NCBI GenBank assembly: GCA_030824495.1
Contig: JAVBXP010000077.1
Location: 41,611 to 105,610, forward strand
DNA from: a bacterium
GTDB lineage: Bacteria > Pseudomonadota > Alphaproteobacteria > Caulobacterales > Caulobacteraceae
DNA length: 64,000 nt
Direction of reading: 5' to 3'
In this document: positions 36,087 to 47,538 of the stretch, piece by piece
Numbering within the stretch: position 1 is the stretch's first letter
Layout: every line of letters begins with the position of its first letter
Position numbers and translations under genes: made by a program
The notes under the pieces: generated by a model
Told to the model about the DNA's origin: nothing
The model's input: only the letters and a program-made list of their open reading frames with translations
Database searches by the model: none

Positions 36087-36109
36087 AACGCAGGCAAGTG
36101 ACCTGCGTT
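36087..36109 (-). promoter_or_regulatory. Inverted repeat upstream of the TonB receptor gene
   Basis: AACGCAGG-N7-CCTGCGTT, eight-base perfect arms, 18 bases before the start codon and just upstream of the GGGGAG ribosome site. It could be a repressor operator or an mRNA hairpin controlling translation. Confidence 0.5.
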
Positions 36110-36189
36110 ACGGGAACCGCGCCAATTAAATCCCGGAAAGGTAGGTTAAATCGGCGACATGTTACCGACAGCCTGCCGGCGGGGGCGAG

Positions 36190-37620
36190 CTAGATGCTCG
36201 TCCCGCCAACCGTCAGGCCGGTGAGTTTCAATGAGGGTTGGCCAACGCCGACCGGCACGCTTTGGCCCGACTTTCCGCAGACGCCCACGCCGGGATCGAA
36301 GTCGAAGTCGTCGCCGATCATCGTGACGCGGGTCAGGGCCGACGGACCATCGCCGATCAGGGTCGCGCCCTTAACCGGGGTGGTGATCTTTCCGTCCTCG
36401 ATCAGGTAGGCCTCGGTGCACTGGAAGACGAACTTGCCATTGGTGATGTCCACCTGGCCGCCGCCGAAGTTGGCGCAATAGAGGCCGCGCTTGGTCGAGG
36501 CGATCATCTCCTCGCGCGGGGTCGAACCGCCCATCATCGCGGTGTTGGTCATCCGCGGCATCGGCATGTGGGCGTAGGACTGGCGCCGGCCATTGCCGGT
36601 GGCGCTCAGCCCCATCAGCCGCGCGCTCATCCGGTCGTGCATGTAGCCGACGAGAATGCCGTCCTCGATCAGGATGGTGCGTTCGGTCGGGGTGCCCTCG
36701 TCATCGATGGTCAGGGAGCCGCGACGGCCCGCCAGCGTGCCGTCGTCGAACACGGTCACGCCCGGCGCGGCCACACGCTCGCCGATACGGCCGGAGAAGG
36801 CGGAGGTGCCTTTGCGGTTGAAGTCGCCTTCCAGGCCATGGCCCACGGCCTCGTGCAGCAGCACGCCGTTCCAGCCGGGGCCTAGCACAACGTCCATTTC
36901 ACCGGCCGGGCAGGGCACGGCGTCCAGATTGACCAGGGCCTGGCGCAGCGCTTCCTCGGCCTGTTCCTGCCACTTCTCCGGCGTGATCCAGGCTTCGAAG
37001 CCAGCGCGGCCGCCGGCTCCGGCGAACCCGTTCTCGCGCTTGCCGTCCTTCTCGACGGTCACCTGGACGTTTACCCGGCACAGCGGGCGCACGTCGCGGA
37101 TCAGCCGGCCGTCGGCGCGCAGAATCTCGACCGTGCGGCGCTCGCCGGCCAGGCTCGCCATCACCTGGACGACGCGCGGATCGCGGGCGCGGGCCCAGGC
37201 GTCGATTTCCTGCAGCAAGGCGACCTTGTCGGAGAAGGCGGGCGAAGCGGTCGGATCGTCCTCGCCGTAGAGCTTGGCGTTGGTGGCGCGGGGGCCTTCA
37301 GCCGAAACCACTGAATAGCCGCGCTTGGCGAGGGACGAGGATTGCGCTGCGCGCTTGATCGCCGCCTCGGACACTTCGCTGGAATGGGAGTAGCCGGCGG
37401 TCTCGCCAGCCACGACGCGCAGTCCAAAGCCCTCTGACGAATCATACGAGGCCGACTTCAATCGTCCGTCGTCGAACAGGAAGGCCTCGCTCTCGGACTT
37501 TTCCACGAAAAGTTCGCCATCGTCGGCCCCGACCAGCGCCTCGCCGAGAATCTCGCGGGCGCGCTCCGGGGAGACGCCGGCGGAGTCGAGGATCGATGGG
37601 GTGGGGGAGAGGGCGTTCAT
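36190..37620 (-). CDS. tldD: Metalloprotease TldD
   Basis: 476 residues. The zinc motif HEAVGHGLEGD (His 256, Glu 257, His 261) and the C-terminal DGPSALTRVTMIGDDFDFDPGVGVCGKSGQSVPVGVGQPSL identify TldD, the catalytic half of the TldD/TldE protease that trims small peptides. Its partner pmbA/tldE is about 31 kb away in this window. The start MNALSPTPS at 37620 fits; GGGGGAGAGGGC is immediately upstream. Confidence 0.94.
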   Translation of the reverse strand: MNALSPTPSILDSAGVSPERAREILGEALVGADDGELFVEKSESEAFLFDDGRLKSASYDSSEGFGLRVVAGETAGYSHSSEVSEAAIKRAAQSSSLAKRGYSVVSAEGPRATNAKLYGEDDPTASPAFSDKVALLQEIDAWARARDPRVVQVMASLAGERRTVEILRADGRLIRDVRPLCRVNVQVTVEKDGKRENGFAGAGGRAGFEAWITPEKWQEQAEEALRQALVNLDAVPCPAGEMDVVLGPGWNGVLLHEAVGHGLEGDFNRKGTSAFSGRIGERVAAPGVTVFDDGTLAGRRGSLTIDDEGTPTERTILIEDGILVGYMHDRMSARLMGLSATGNGRRQSYAHMPMPRMTNTAMMGGSTPREEMIASTKRGLYCANFGGGQVDITNGKFVFQCTEAYLIEDGKITTPVKGATLIGDGPSALTRVTMIGDDFDFDPGVGVCGKSGQSVPVGVGQPSLKLTGLTVGGTSI

Positions 37621-37675
37621 CGGCTTGTGCTTTCGAAAGACGAGCCATCAGAGATAGGGGGTCCAGGCCCCGCCG

Positions 37676-38122
37676 TCACCCCAAACCGCTGTCTCCGCCG
37701 CCACGACCCACCAATGGATCGTGGCCCCAGTTCATCAGCGACCATCGCCAGCGGGTGCGGGTCACATCGCCCCAAGGTCGTTGGGCCAGGTGGCGACGGG
37801 CATAGCCAATCACCTTTTTCATATGGCTGTAGTCGGCCTGGCTCAGGTCGTCCGCAGGTGTGGCCATGATCTCCAGGATCCGCCGTGCGGACTGCCGGCC
37901 GACGGATTCGGTTTCGCCGCGACGGGTGAAGCCGACCTTTTTGCTCTCGTCGGTATCCAGCCAGTCACGAAGCTTTGCGGGCGACATGTTCACGATCGAC
38001 TCGAAGTCGCGCCGGATGGCGTCTTCCTCATCTGGAGAGCGATGCAGGCTCACGAATTCCCCAATTTCCGTTTCGCGATAACTACGCGGGATCGGCCGTT
38101 TTGGACGCGTGGCGCCTGACAT
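37676..38122 (-). CDS. DUF3140 domain protein
   Basis: 148 residues. IVNMSPAKLRDWLDTDESKKVGF, GESVGRQSARRILEIM (with E-T-E-S-V-G), DYSHMKKVIGYARRHLAQRPWGDVTRTRWRWSLMNWGHDPL match the DUF3140 family almost end to end. Function unknown; the family is often called DNA-binding, without proof known to me. Divergent from ctaC, with 184 bases between starts. The N-terminal 25 residues are basic and less conserved, so a later start is possible. Confidence 0.88.
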   Translation of the reverse strand: MSGATRPKRPIPRSYRETEIGEFVSLHRSPDEEDAIRRDFESIVNMSPAKLRDWLDTDESKKVGFTRRGETESVGRQSARRILEIMATPADDLSQADYSHMKKVIGYARRHLAQRPWGDVTRTRWRWSLMNWGHDPLVGRGGGDSGLG

Positions 38123-38306
38123 ATCGTCGGTCGGTGTGCAGACAACGCGCCATAGGGGGTCTTAGCGCCTTGGCAAGCCCAGGGAGAGCGCGTATGGACC
38201 CCGGCTTAAGGGCAAGGCCTCGCGATTTCGGGGCCTCGTCTCGATTCCAGTCGGCGGGGGCGATCGTCTTTCGCGAGGCGCGGCCGGCCAAGCAGACCGA
38301 GGGGAC
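38123..38306 (+). promoter_or_regulatory. Upstream region of the cox operon
   Basis: 184-base gap that must contain the main cox promoter. A TTGGCA box (about 38171) is a possible -35, but no clear -10 is seen at the right distance. No FNR/FixK-like TTGAT-N4-ATCAA palindrome was found, so anaerobic control at this promoter is not indicated. GAGGGGAC is the ribosome site of ctaC. Confidence 0.35.
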
Positions 38307-40975
<2,669 letters not shown>

Positions 40976-40998
40976 GTCCAGCTCGCCAAGGACTTCAG

Positions 40999-41030
40999 GG
41001 GCGCGGGCTGGGACAATCCAGCGCGCGCCC
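40999..41030 (+). promoter_or_regulatory. Strong hairpin between ctaD and ctaB
   Basis: Thirteen-base stem GGGCGCGGGCTGG / CCAGCGCGCGCCC with one mismatch and loop GACAAT, followed by TTTGGTCGTTTT. It is 24 bases after the ctaD stop and 24 before the ctaB start. The T content is broken, so it could be a partial terminator (attenuator) or an mRNA-end stabiliser that gives more ctaC-ctaD than assembly-gene message. Confidence 0.6.
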
Positions 41031-41054
41031 TTTGGTCGTTTTGAGAGTATTGTG

Positions 41055-42023
41055 ATGGCCATGTCGCCAGCCCTTCCACGTACGAGCGCACCGCCGCGGT
41101 GGCAGGACTATGTCCAGCTGTTGAAGCCTCGCGTGATGTCGCTGGTGATCTTCACCGCGATCACCGGAATGGTCTGCGCCGACTCCTCGGTGAACCCGAT
41201 CCTCGGGGCGATCGCCATCTTCTGCATCGCCGTGGGCGCCGGCGCTTCGGCCGCCTTCAACATGTGGTACGACGCCGATATCGACGCCAAGATGCGCCGC
41301 ACGCGCGCGCGTCCGGTGCCGTCGGGCAAGGTCCAGGGCTCTGACGCGCTCGCCATGGGCGGGGTGCTGTCCATGTTCTCGGTGATGCTGCTTGGCATGA
41401 CCACGAACTGGATGGCGGCCGGGCTGCTGGCCTTCACCATCTTCTTCTACGCGGTCGTCTACACGATGTGGCTGAAGCGCTCGACGCCTCAGAACATCGT
41501 CATCGGCGGCCTGGCCGGCGCCTTGCCGCCGGTGATCGGCTGGGCCGCTGCGACCGGAACCGCGCCGCTCAACGCCTGGCTTCTGTGCGCGATCATCTTC
41601 ATGTGGACGCCGCCGCACTTCTGGGCGCTGTCGCTCTATACGAGCGAAGACTACGAGAAGGCCGGGGTGCCGATGATGCCGGTGACGGCGGGCGCGGCCT
41701 CCACCCGCAAGCAGATCCTCATCTATAGCCTGCTGTTCGTGCCGCTCTGCATCGTGCCGGTGTTCACCGGCCTCGGCGGCCTGACTTATCTGGCGGTCGC
41801 CGGCCTTGGCGGTCTGGTGTTCCTGGTCCTGGCCTGGCGGGTCTTTAAGAGCCGGGCTGGTGAAGCCGCCGGCGAGCGCAATGACGATGGCCTCTATGAC
41901 GTCAAAGGCGGCTCCAAGGACGCCCGCAACCTGTTCGCCTTCTCGATCCTCTACCTGACCCTGCTGTTTGCGACCCTGCTGGCTGAGCACGCGCTCGGCC
42001 TGCCGGGCGTCGGAGTGCTGTAA
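41055..42023 (+). CDS. ctaB: Heme O synthase (protoheme IX farnesyltransferase)
   Basis: 322 residues of the UbiA superfamily with about nine helices. Asp-rich site NMWYDADIDAKMRRTRARPVPSG (about 70-92), then YTMWLKRSTPQNIVIGGLAGALPPVIGWAAATG and IIFMWTPPHFWALSLYTSEDYEKAGVPMMPV are diagnostic for heme O synthase. It adds a farnesyl group to heme b on the way to heme a for CtaD. The start lies in GTGATGGCCATG; ATG 41055 is used, with GTG 41052 and ATG 41061 possible. Confidence 0.95.
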   Translation: MAMSPALPRTSAPPRWQDYVQLLKPRVMSLVIFTAITGMVCADSSVNPILGAIAIFCIAVGAGASAAFNMWYDADIDAKMRRTRARPVPSGKVQGSDALAMGGVLSMFSVMLLGMTTNWMAAGLLAFTIFFYAVVYTMWLKRSTPQNIVIGGLAGALPPVIGWAAATGTAPLNAWLLCAIIFMWTPPHFWALSLYTSEDYEKAGVPMMPVTAGAASTRKQILIYSLLFVPLCIVPVFTGLGGLTYLAVAGLGGLVFLVLAWRVFKSRAGEAAGERNDDGLYDVKGGSKDARNLFAFSILYLTLLFATLLAEHALGLPGVGVL

Positions 42024-42176
42024 GTGAGCGAGCCCAAGCCCGATCCAACCATCGAGGCGCGCGCGCGCCGTGGGCGTAATATCGCCCTGGCGCTCGGCCT
42101 GGTGCTGTTCGTCGTCCTGGTGTTCGTGGTGACTGTCGTGCGTATGGGAGGCAATGTTGGCCTACGACCGCTCTAA
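42024..42176 (+). CDS. CoxF-like small membrane protein of the cox operon
   Basis: 50 residues with GTG start directly after the ctaB stop. Basic/acidic N-terminus (SEPKPDPTIEARARRGRN), then one membrane helix (IALALGLVLFVVLVFVV) and a short tail. Its end overlaps ctaG by 23 bases. A small one-helix protein between ctaB and ctaG is common in alphaproteobacterial cox operons (CoxF or similar); the exact role in assembly is not established. The call rests on position and topology. Confidence 0.7.
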   Translation: MSEPKPDPTIEARARRGRNIALALGLVLFVVLVFVVTVVRMGGNVGLRPL

Positions 42177-42795
42177 GCCGGAGCCCTCGCCCCAGGCGAA
42201 GCGCAACGCCAAGGTCGGCATGATCTGCGCGGTCGGGTTTGTCGCCATGATCGGCGCGGCCTACGCGTCGGTTCCGCTCTACAAGGCCTTCTGCCAGATC
42301 ACGGGCTTCGATGGCACGGTCCGCAAGGCCGAAGTCGCGCCCGATAAGGTGCTGGACCGTAAGCTCACCATCCGCTTCGACGCCAACGTCCGCGAGCTTC
42401 CCTGGAAGTTCACGGCCGAGCAGACCTCGCAGGATATTCGAATCGGCGAGACCGGCCTGGCCTTCTTCAAGGTCACGAATAACGGTGATCGTCCGATAAC
42501 CGGCCGCGCCATCTACAATGTCGTGCCGGAAGCGGCCGGCGCCTATTTCCAGAAGCTCGAGTGCTTCTGCTTCTCCGACCAGACGATCGCGGCCGGAGAA
42601 ACTATTGAATTTCCTGTGGTTTACTTCGTCGATCCCAAGTTCGCCGAGGACTTTGAGACCAAGGGCAAGGGGGAGGTCACGCTCTCCTACACGTTCTTTC
42701 CGTCAGTTGAGGCCCAGCGCGGTGAAAAGCGCGCCGACGCCGGGGCGACAATCCATTCTTCCGCCCTTGGCGTAACCGCCAAGGCGGGGCTATAG
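42154..42795 (+). CDS. ctaG: Cytochrome c oxidase assembly protein CtaG/Cox11
   Basis: 213 residues. One N-terminal membrane helix (about 20-42), then a periplasmic immunoglobulin-like domain with the copper-binding motif LECFCFSDQ (CFCF) and the conserved start SVPLYKAFCQITGFDGT. It delivers copper to the CuB site of CtaD. GGGAGG lies just before the ATG. Followed by a hairpin and then ctaE. Confidence 0.95.
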   Translation: MLAYDRSKPEPSPQAKRNAKVGMICAVGFVAMIGAAYASVPLYKAFCQITGFDGTVRKAEVAPDKVLDRKLTIRFDANVRELPWKFTAEQTSQDIRIGETGLAFFKVTNNGDRPITGRAIYNVVPEAAGAYFQKLECFCFSDQTIAAGETIEFPVVYFVDPKFAEDFETKGKGEVTLSYTFFPSVEAQRGEKRADAGATIHSSALGVTAKAGL

Positions 42796-42814
42796 CGTCA
42801 CGCGAATTGTCTTT

Positions 42815-42839
42815 CGCCAACTCGAGAGAGGAGTTGGCG
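42815..42839 (+). promoter_or_regulatory. Perfect hairpin between ctaG and ctaE
   Basis: Stem CGCCAACTC / GAGTTGGCG (nine bases, no mismatch) with a seven-base loop GAGAGAG, 31 bases before the ctaE ATG. No T-run follows, so it is not a standard terminator; it may protect a processed ctaE message. Confidence 0.5.
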
Positions 42840-42870
42840 TCAGTGAGATCTGAGAGGGGTTAGGACCGAA

Positions 42871-43746
42871 ATGGCCCACGGCGAAGTCAAACACGACTAC
42901 CACTTGCTGCCTCCGAGCCCTTGGCCGCTCGTGGGTTCCGCGTCCGCCGTCATCATGGCGTTGGGCGGGGTCGTCTGGATGAAGGGCCTGTTCGGCCTGC
43001 CGGAAGGCACGTGGTGGCTGTTCGCCGCCGGGTTCGCCGGCATCCTTTATACGTTCTTCGGCTGGTGGTCGGAGGTGATCAAGGAATCGAAGGCCGGCGA
43101 CCATACGCCCGTCGTCTCGATCGGCCTGCGCTACGGCATGATCATGTTCATCGTGTCCGAAGTGATGTTCTTCGTGGCGTGGTTCTGGATCTTCTTCGAA
43201 ATGGCGCTCTTCCACGAGCACCGGACGCTGTCGTCCATTGAGGAAGTTCGCACCGCCTGGGCGACCTGGCCGCCGCAAGGCATCGAGACGGTTCCGGCTT
43301 GGAACCTGCCGCTGCTGAACACCCTCATCCTGCTGCTGTCGGGTACGACGGTGACCTGGGCGCACCATGCGATCCAGGAAGGTGACCGCAAGGGCACCAA
43401 GATCGCCCTGATCCTGACCATCGCGCTTGGCGCCGTCTTCACGATGATCCAGGCCTACGAGTACCACCACATCCTGACGCACAATTACTTCTTCGGCGCC
43501 GAGGATCAGGCCAACTCCGGCCTGTACGGTTCGTCCTTCTTCATGGCGACCGGGTTCCACGGCTTCCACGTGCTGATCGGCACCATCTTCCTGGCCGTCT
43601 GCCTGATCCGTTTGCTGCGCGGCGGTTTCACCCCGCAAAAGCACTTCGGCTTCGAAGCGGCCGCCTGGTACTGGCACTTCGTCGACGTTGTCTGGCTCTT
43701 CCTGTTCGCCTTCATCTACGTGGTGTTCGGCGGAGCTGGCCACTAA
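42871..43746 (+). CDS. ctaE: Cytochrome c oxidase subunit III
   Basis: 291 residues with seven membrane helices. [71 protein letters not shown] and [24 protein letters not shown] are the conserved blocks. Subunit III carries no redox metal but keeps the oxidase from inactivating during turnover. GAGAGGGGTTAGGA supplies the ribosome site. Confidence 0.96.
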   Translation: MAHGEVKHDYHLLPPSPWPLVGSASAVIMALGGVVWMKGLFGLPEGTWWLFAAGFAGILYTFFGWWSEVIKESKAGDHTPVVSIGLRYGMIMFIVSEVMFFVAWFWIFFEMALFHEHRTLSSIEEVRTAWATWPPQGIETVPAWNLPLLNTLILLLSGTTVTWAHHAIQEGDRKGTKIALILTIALGAVFTMIQAYEYHHILTHNYFFGAEDQANSGLYGSSFFMATGFHGFHVLIGTIFLAVCLIRLLRGGFTPQKHFGFEAAAWYWHFVDVVWLFLFAFIYVVFGGAGH

Positions 43747-43757
43747 GGCCCTGAGAC

Positions 43758-44114
43758 ATGAGTAGCCCCAATCCGCTTTTGGCGGGCCTTCGCGGCCGCT
43801 GCCCGAACTGCGGAGAGGGGCGACTCTTCGAAGGCTTCCTCAAGGTCGCGCCCCGATGCGGATCTTGCGGGTATGACTTGGCCAAGGCCGACTCTGGAGA
43901 TGGTCCCGCGGTCTTCGTGATCCTGATCGCGGGTTTCTTCTGCGCCTTCCTGATGCTCTTCACCGAGCTGAAGTTCTCGCCCCCGGTCTGGGTGCATATC
44001 GTTATCTTCCTGCCGCTGACCCTGGGCGTCTGCCTGGGTCTGCTCCGCCCGCTAAAGGGCGCGATGCTGGCGGCCCAGTTCTCGAACAACGCCTCAGAAG
44101 CCCGCCATGACTGA
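43758..44114 (+). CDS. DUF983 family protein
   Basis: 118 residues. N-terminal zinc-ribbon-like cysteines (GRCPNCGEGRLFEGFLKVAPRCGSCGYDL, two CxxC pairs), then two membrane helices (about 51-72 and 78-97). DUF983 genes sit next to ctaE and SURF1 in many alphaproteobacteria, so a part in oxidase assembly is likely but unproven. Its end overlaps the next gene by eight bases. Confidence 0.9.
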   Translation: MSSPNPLLAGLRGRCPNCGEGRLFEGFLKVAPRCGSCGYDLAKADSGDGPAVFVILIAGFFCAFLMLFTELKFSPPVWVHIVIFLPLTLGVCLGLLRPLKGAMLAAQFSNNASEARHD

Positions 44115-44832
44115 TCAAGCTCGCCGCTTCCCGGTGGGCCTGACGATCGCGGTCGCGATCTCGCTCTCCATCCTGATCGGCCTCGGCGTCTGGCAGCTCC
44201 AGCGACTGGCCTGGAAAGAGAGCCTGCTGGCGCGCGTCGAAGCGCTTCAGGCCGCCCCAGCACAGTCAGCCTCCGCGGCGCTGGAGCGGATGGCCGCCGG
44301 CGCCGATCTCGATTTCGCGCGGATCAGCATCGAGTGCCCAGGCCTGGCCAGCGCGCCCTATCTCCAGCTCTATTCGGTTCGCGATGGTCAGCCCGGCGCC
44401 CGGCTGATCTCTGCCTGCCAGACGACCGACGGCCGCTACCGCACGATCCTGGTCGATCGCGGCTTTGTCGATGAAACCATCTCTGCGCGGCCGAAGGTCA
44501 ATGTGTCCGATCGGGCGCCGATCGCGGTGACCGGCGTGCTGCGCGTGCCCGAGAAGGGCAATTTCGTCAGCCCCCCGAACGACGTCGCCGGCAATCGCTG
44601 GTACGTGCGCGATGTGCCTGCCATGGCCAAGGCGCTCAACGCCGACGCCCCGGCTCCGCTGGTCCTCATGGCGGAAACCTCTTCGAACCCCGAGTGGAAG
44701 GCGCTGGATCCAGCGCCCCTGCCGGCTCAAATCACCAATCGCCACCTCGAGTACGCCCTGACCTGGTTCGGTCTTGCTGCGGCCTTGGTCGGCGTCTATG
44801 TCGCCATGCTTTGGCGTAGACGGAAGACGTGA
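44107..44832 (+). CDS. SURF1 family oxidase assembly protein
   Basis: 241 residues with one membrane helix at each end (about 11-28 and 216-236) and a periplasmic domain between. LGVWQLQRLAWKESLLARVEA at the start and NRHLEYALTWFGLAAALVGVY at the end are the SURF1 hallmarks. SURF1 helps place heme a in subunit I. The TGA overlaps the thrC ATG (TGATG). Confidence 0.93.
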   Translation: MTDQARRFPVGLTIAVAISLSILIGLGVWQLQRLAWKESLLARVEALQAAPAQSASAALERMAAGADLDFARISIECPGLASAPYLQLYSVRDGQPGARLISACQTTDGRYRTILVDRGFVDETISARPKVNVSDRAPIAVTGVLRVPEKGNFVSPPNDVAGNRWYVRDVPAMAKALNADAPAPLVLMAETSSNPEWKALDPAPLPAQITNRHLEYALTWFGLAAALVGVYVAMLWRRRKT

Positions 44833-46226
44833 TGCGGTATGTCTCCACGCGGGGGGAATCGCCCTCCGTCGGCTTCATTGATGCGGTTCTCGCCGGCCTC
44901 GCGCCGGACGGCGGTCTTTATGTGCCGCAGGAGTGGCCGACCTTCAGCCGTGACGAGATCGCGGCCTTTGCGGGCAAGCCCTATCATCACGTTGCGACCG
45001 AAGTGCTGTCGCGCTTCGTCGGCGACGAGATCGCGCGCGAGACCCTGGCGGAGATGTGCGCCGAGGCCTATGCGACCTTCACCCACGCCGCCGTCGTGCC
45101 CGTTCGCCAGCTCTCGGCCGGCGGCTTCATGGCCGAGCTGTTCCATGGCCCCAGCCTCGCCTTCAAGGACGTGGCGATGCAGTTGCTGGCGCGGTTGTCC
45201 GACCATGTCCTTGGCCAGCAGAACCGCACCCAGACGATCCTGTGCGCCACGTCGGGCGACACCGGCGGCGCGGCGGTCGAAGCTTTCCGGGGCCAGGCCA
45301 ACACCAAGATCGTCGTGATGTTCCCCGATGGCCGGATCTCTGAGGTCCAGCGTCGCTTCATGACCACCGCGGACGAGGACAATGTCCGCTGCGTGGCCGT
45401 GGCCGGTGACTTCGACGACTGCCAGGCGATCTTGAAGACCTCGCTGCAGGACGCGGCGCTGAAGCAGGCTGTGGGCCTGTCGGCGGTCAACTCGATCAAC
45501 TTCGCCCGCATCGTCGCCCAGAGCGTCTACTACTTCACCAGCGCCGTGGCGCTGGGCGCGCCGCATCGTGAGGTCGCCTTCGCAGTGCCGTCCGGCAACT
45601 TCGGGGACGGCTTCGCCGGCTTCGTGGCCAAGCGTATGGGCCTGCCGATCGCCAGGATCATCATCGCCACCAACTCCAACGACATCCTGGCCCGCGCCTT
45701 CGAGGACGGCCGCTATGTCCGTGGCGTGACCGCCCCCACCCAGTCGCCGGCGATGGACATCCAGTCGGCCTCGAACTTTGAACGGCTCTATTTCGAGTGC
45801 GTGCGCCGCGACGGTGTCGAGACCGCCCGCGCCTTCGCCGCCTTCGCCGAGACCGGCGGCATGGACATCCCGCCCCAGGCGCTGGCGGCCATGCGCGAGA
45901 CCTTCACCGGCGTTTCGGTCAATGAGGGCGAGACCGCCCGCACGATCGTCGCCACCCTGCGTGAGACCGGCGAGCTGATCGACCCGCACACCGCCGTCGC
46001 CGTGGCTGGCATGCAGCGCGCCCGGGGCGTCACCGACGCGCCGATCGTGGTGCTGTCGACCGCCCACCCGGCGAAATTCCCCGACACGGTCGCCGCGGCC
46101 ACCGGCGAGACGCCGATCATGCCGCGCACCGCATCCCATCTGGCCGGCAAGGACGAGCGGTTCGATCGGCTGCCCGCCGACGCCGACACCATCAAGGCCT
46201 ACGTCATGGCCTTTGCCGAAGGCTGA
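44832..46226 (+). CDS. thrC: Threonine synthase
   Basis: 464 residues, the proteobacterial long form. MRYVSTRGESPSVGFIDAVLAGLAPDGGLYVP is the family start, PSLAFKDVAMQLL holds the PLP lysine, CATSGDTGGAA binds the phosphate, and SGNFGDGFAGF is another cofactor loop. It makes threonine from O-phosphohomoserine. Read as part of the cox message by stop/start overlap with SURF1; the GTG three bases earlier is an alternative start. Confidence 0.95.
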   Translation: MRYVSTRGESPSVGFIDAVLAGLAPDGGLYVPQEWPTFSRDEIAAFAGKPYHHVATEVLSRFVGDEIARETLAEMCAEAYATFTHAAVVPVRQLSAGGFMAELFHGPSLAFKDVAMQLLARLSDHVLGQQNRTQTILCATSGDTGGAAVEAFRGQANTKIVVMFPDGRISEVQRRFMTTADEDNVRCVAVAGDFDDCQAILKTSLQDAALKQAVGLSAVNSINFARIVAQSVYYFTSAVALGAPHREVAFAVPSGNFGDGFAGFVAKRMGLPIARIIIATNSNDILARAFEDGRYVRGVTAPTQSPAMDIQSASNFERLYFECVRRDGVETARAFAAFAETGGMDIPPQALAAMRETFTGVSVNEGETARTIVATLRETGELIDPHTAVAVAGMQRARGVTDAPIVVLSTAHPAKFPDTVAAATGETPIMPRTASHLAGKDERFDRLPADADTIKAYVMAFAEG

Positions 46227-47490
46227 CCCACTGCCCACCGTCCACACGCTGAAGAATGGGGTTCGCGTCGTTTGCGACCCCATTGATGGACTTGAAACCC
46301 TGGCCTTGTCGGTTGTCGCCGGCCGGGGCGCCCGCTCCGAGGACGAGGCCCGCTCCGGCTGGTCGCACCTGTTGGAGCACATGGTCTTCAAAGGGGCGGG
46401 CGAGCGCTCGGCCCGCGACATCGTCGAGGTGATCGAGGCCGAAGGCGGCCAGATCAACGCGGCCACCGGCTATGAGCGCACCAGCTTCCAGATCCGCGCC
46501 CTGAAGGGGGGCCTGGACCTTGGCTCCTCAGTGCTGGCTGATCTGGTCTTGCGCCCAACCATGGACGCCGGCGATCTCGTCCGCGAGATCCAGGTGGTCG
46601 GCCAGGAGATCGCAGAAGCCGCCGACACGCCCGACGACCACGTCTTCGAAATGGCCCAGGAGGCGGCCTTCGGCGGCCAACCGCTGGGCCGGCCGATCCT
46701 GGGCACTGACGAGTCCATTGCGCGCGCTGGCGCCGAAACCCTGTCGGCCTGGCGCGCGGCGCTTTACGCGCCCGACAGCCTGGTGATCGCCGCCTCCGGC
46801 GCGGTGAACGAGGCCGAACTGCTGGCCTTGGCCGAGCGCGACTTCGGCGGCGCGGTCGGGGAGGGCGCGGCGCTTCCGGCCCCCGCAACCTTCGCTGGTG
46901 GAATCCGCACGACGTCGAAGTCGCTGGAACAGGCCAATCTGGTCTTCCTGCTGCCGGCCGTCGGCGTCCGTGACGAGGCCTATTTCGCCCTGCGCCTCTA
47001 CGCCGAAATCCTCGGCGGCGGCATGGCTTCTCGCCTGTTTCAGGAAGCTCGCGAGAAGCGCGGCCTGGCCTATGCGGTCGACGCCTATTCGGAAACCTAT
47101 GCCGACACCGGCGTACTGGGGATCTTCGCCGGCTGCGCCGCCAAGGACGCCGCCGAATTGGCCCGCGTCGCCGCCGGCGAGGTCCAGGGCATGGCGACCC
47201 GCATCGAGCCGGCCGAGCTCTCCCGCGCCAAGGCCCAGCTGAAAGCTTCGATGTTTATGGCCCGTGAGCAGCCGCTCTCGCGGTCCGAACAGGCTGCGGC
47301 CCAGGTGCTGCTGTTCGGCGCCACCCTGCCGACCGCCGAGCTCGCTCAGCAGATCGATGCGGTGAGCGCGCAGGACATCATCGCGCTTGGCCAGCAGATC
47401 CTGGCGCCGCGCCGCGCCGCCGTCAGCGTGCTCGGCCCCAAGGGTGCTCTGAAGGCCGCCGACGCCTTCCAGAACGCTCTGTTCGCCTGA
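46213..47490 (+). CDS. M16 family zinc peptidase (mitochondrial processing peptidase-like)
   Basis: 425 residues. Inverted zinc motif HLLEH (52-56) with the third ligand Glu near 132 (VGQEIAEAADTPDD), plus the second-domain motif LGGGMASRLFQEAREKRGLAYAV. This is the beta-MPP/PqqL-like single-chain type; alphaproteobacterial members are the relatives of mitochondrial MPP. TTG start, 14 bases inside the end of thrC. Probably cytosolic, since no signal is seen; the substrate is unknown. Confidence 0.93.
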   Translation: MPKADPLPTVHTLKNGVRVVCDPIDGLETLALSVVAGRGARSEDEARSGWSHLLEHMVFKGAGERSARDIVEVIEAEGGQINAATGYERTSFQIRALKGGLDLGSSVLADLVLRPTMDAGDLVREIQVVGQEIAEAADTPDDHVFEMAQEAAFGGQPLGRPILGTDESIARAGAETLSAWRAALYAPDSLVIAASGAVNEAELLALAERDFGGAVGEGAALPAPATFAGGIRTTSKSLEQANLVFLLPAVGVRDEAYFALRLYAEILGGGMASRLFQEAREKRGLAYAVDAYSETYADTGVLGIFAGCAAKDAAELARVAAGEVQGMATRIEPAELSRAKAQLKASMFMAREQPLSRSEQAAAQVLLFGATLPTAELAQQIDAVSAQDIIALGQQILAPRRAAVSVLGPKGALKAADAFQNALFA

Positions 47491-47538
47491 CCCTAGCCGG
47501 CTCTTGACGCCGGCCCCCCAATCCCGCGACCCTGCACC

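Noticed and set aside
38123..38306. FNR/FixK box upstream of ctaC
   Set aside because: No TTGAT-N4-ATCAA-like palindrome was found in the gap.
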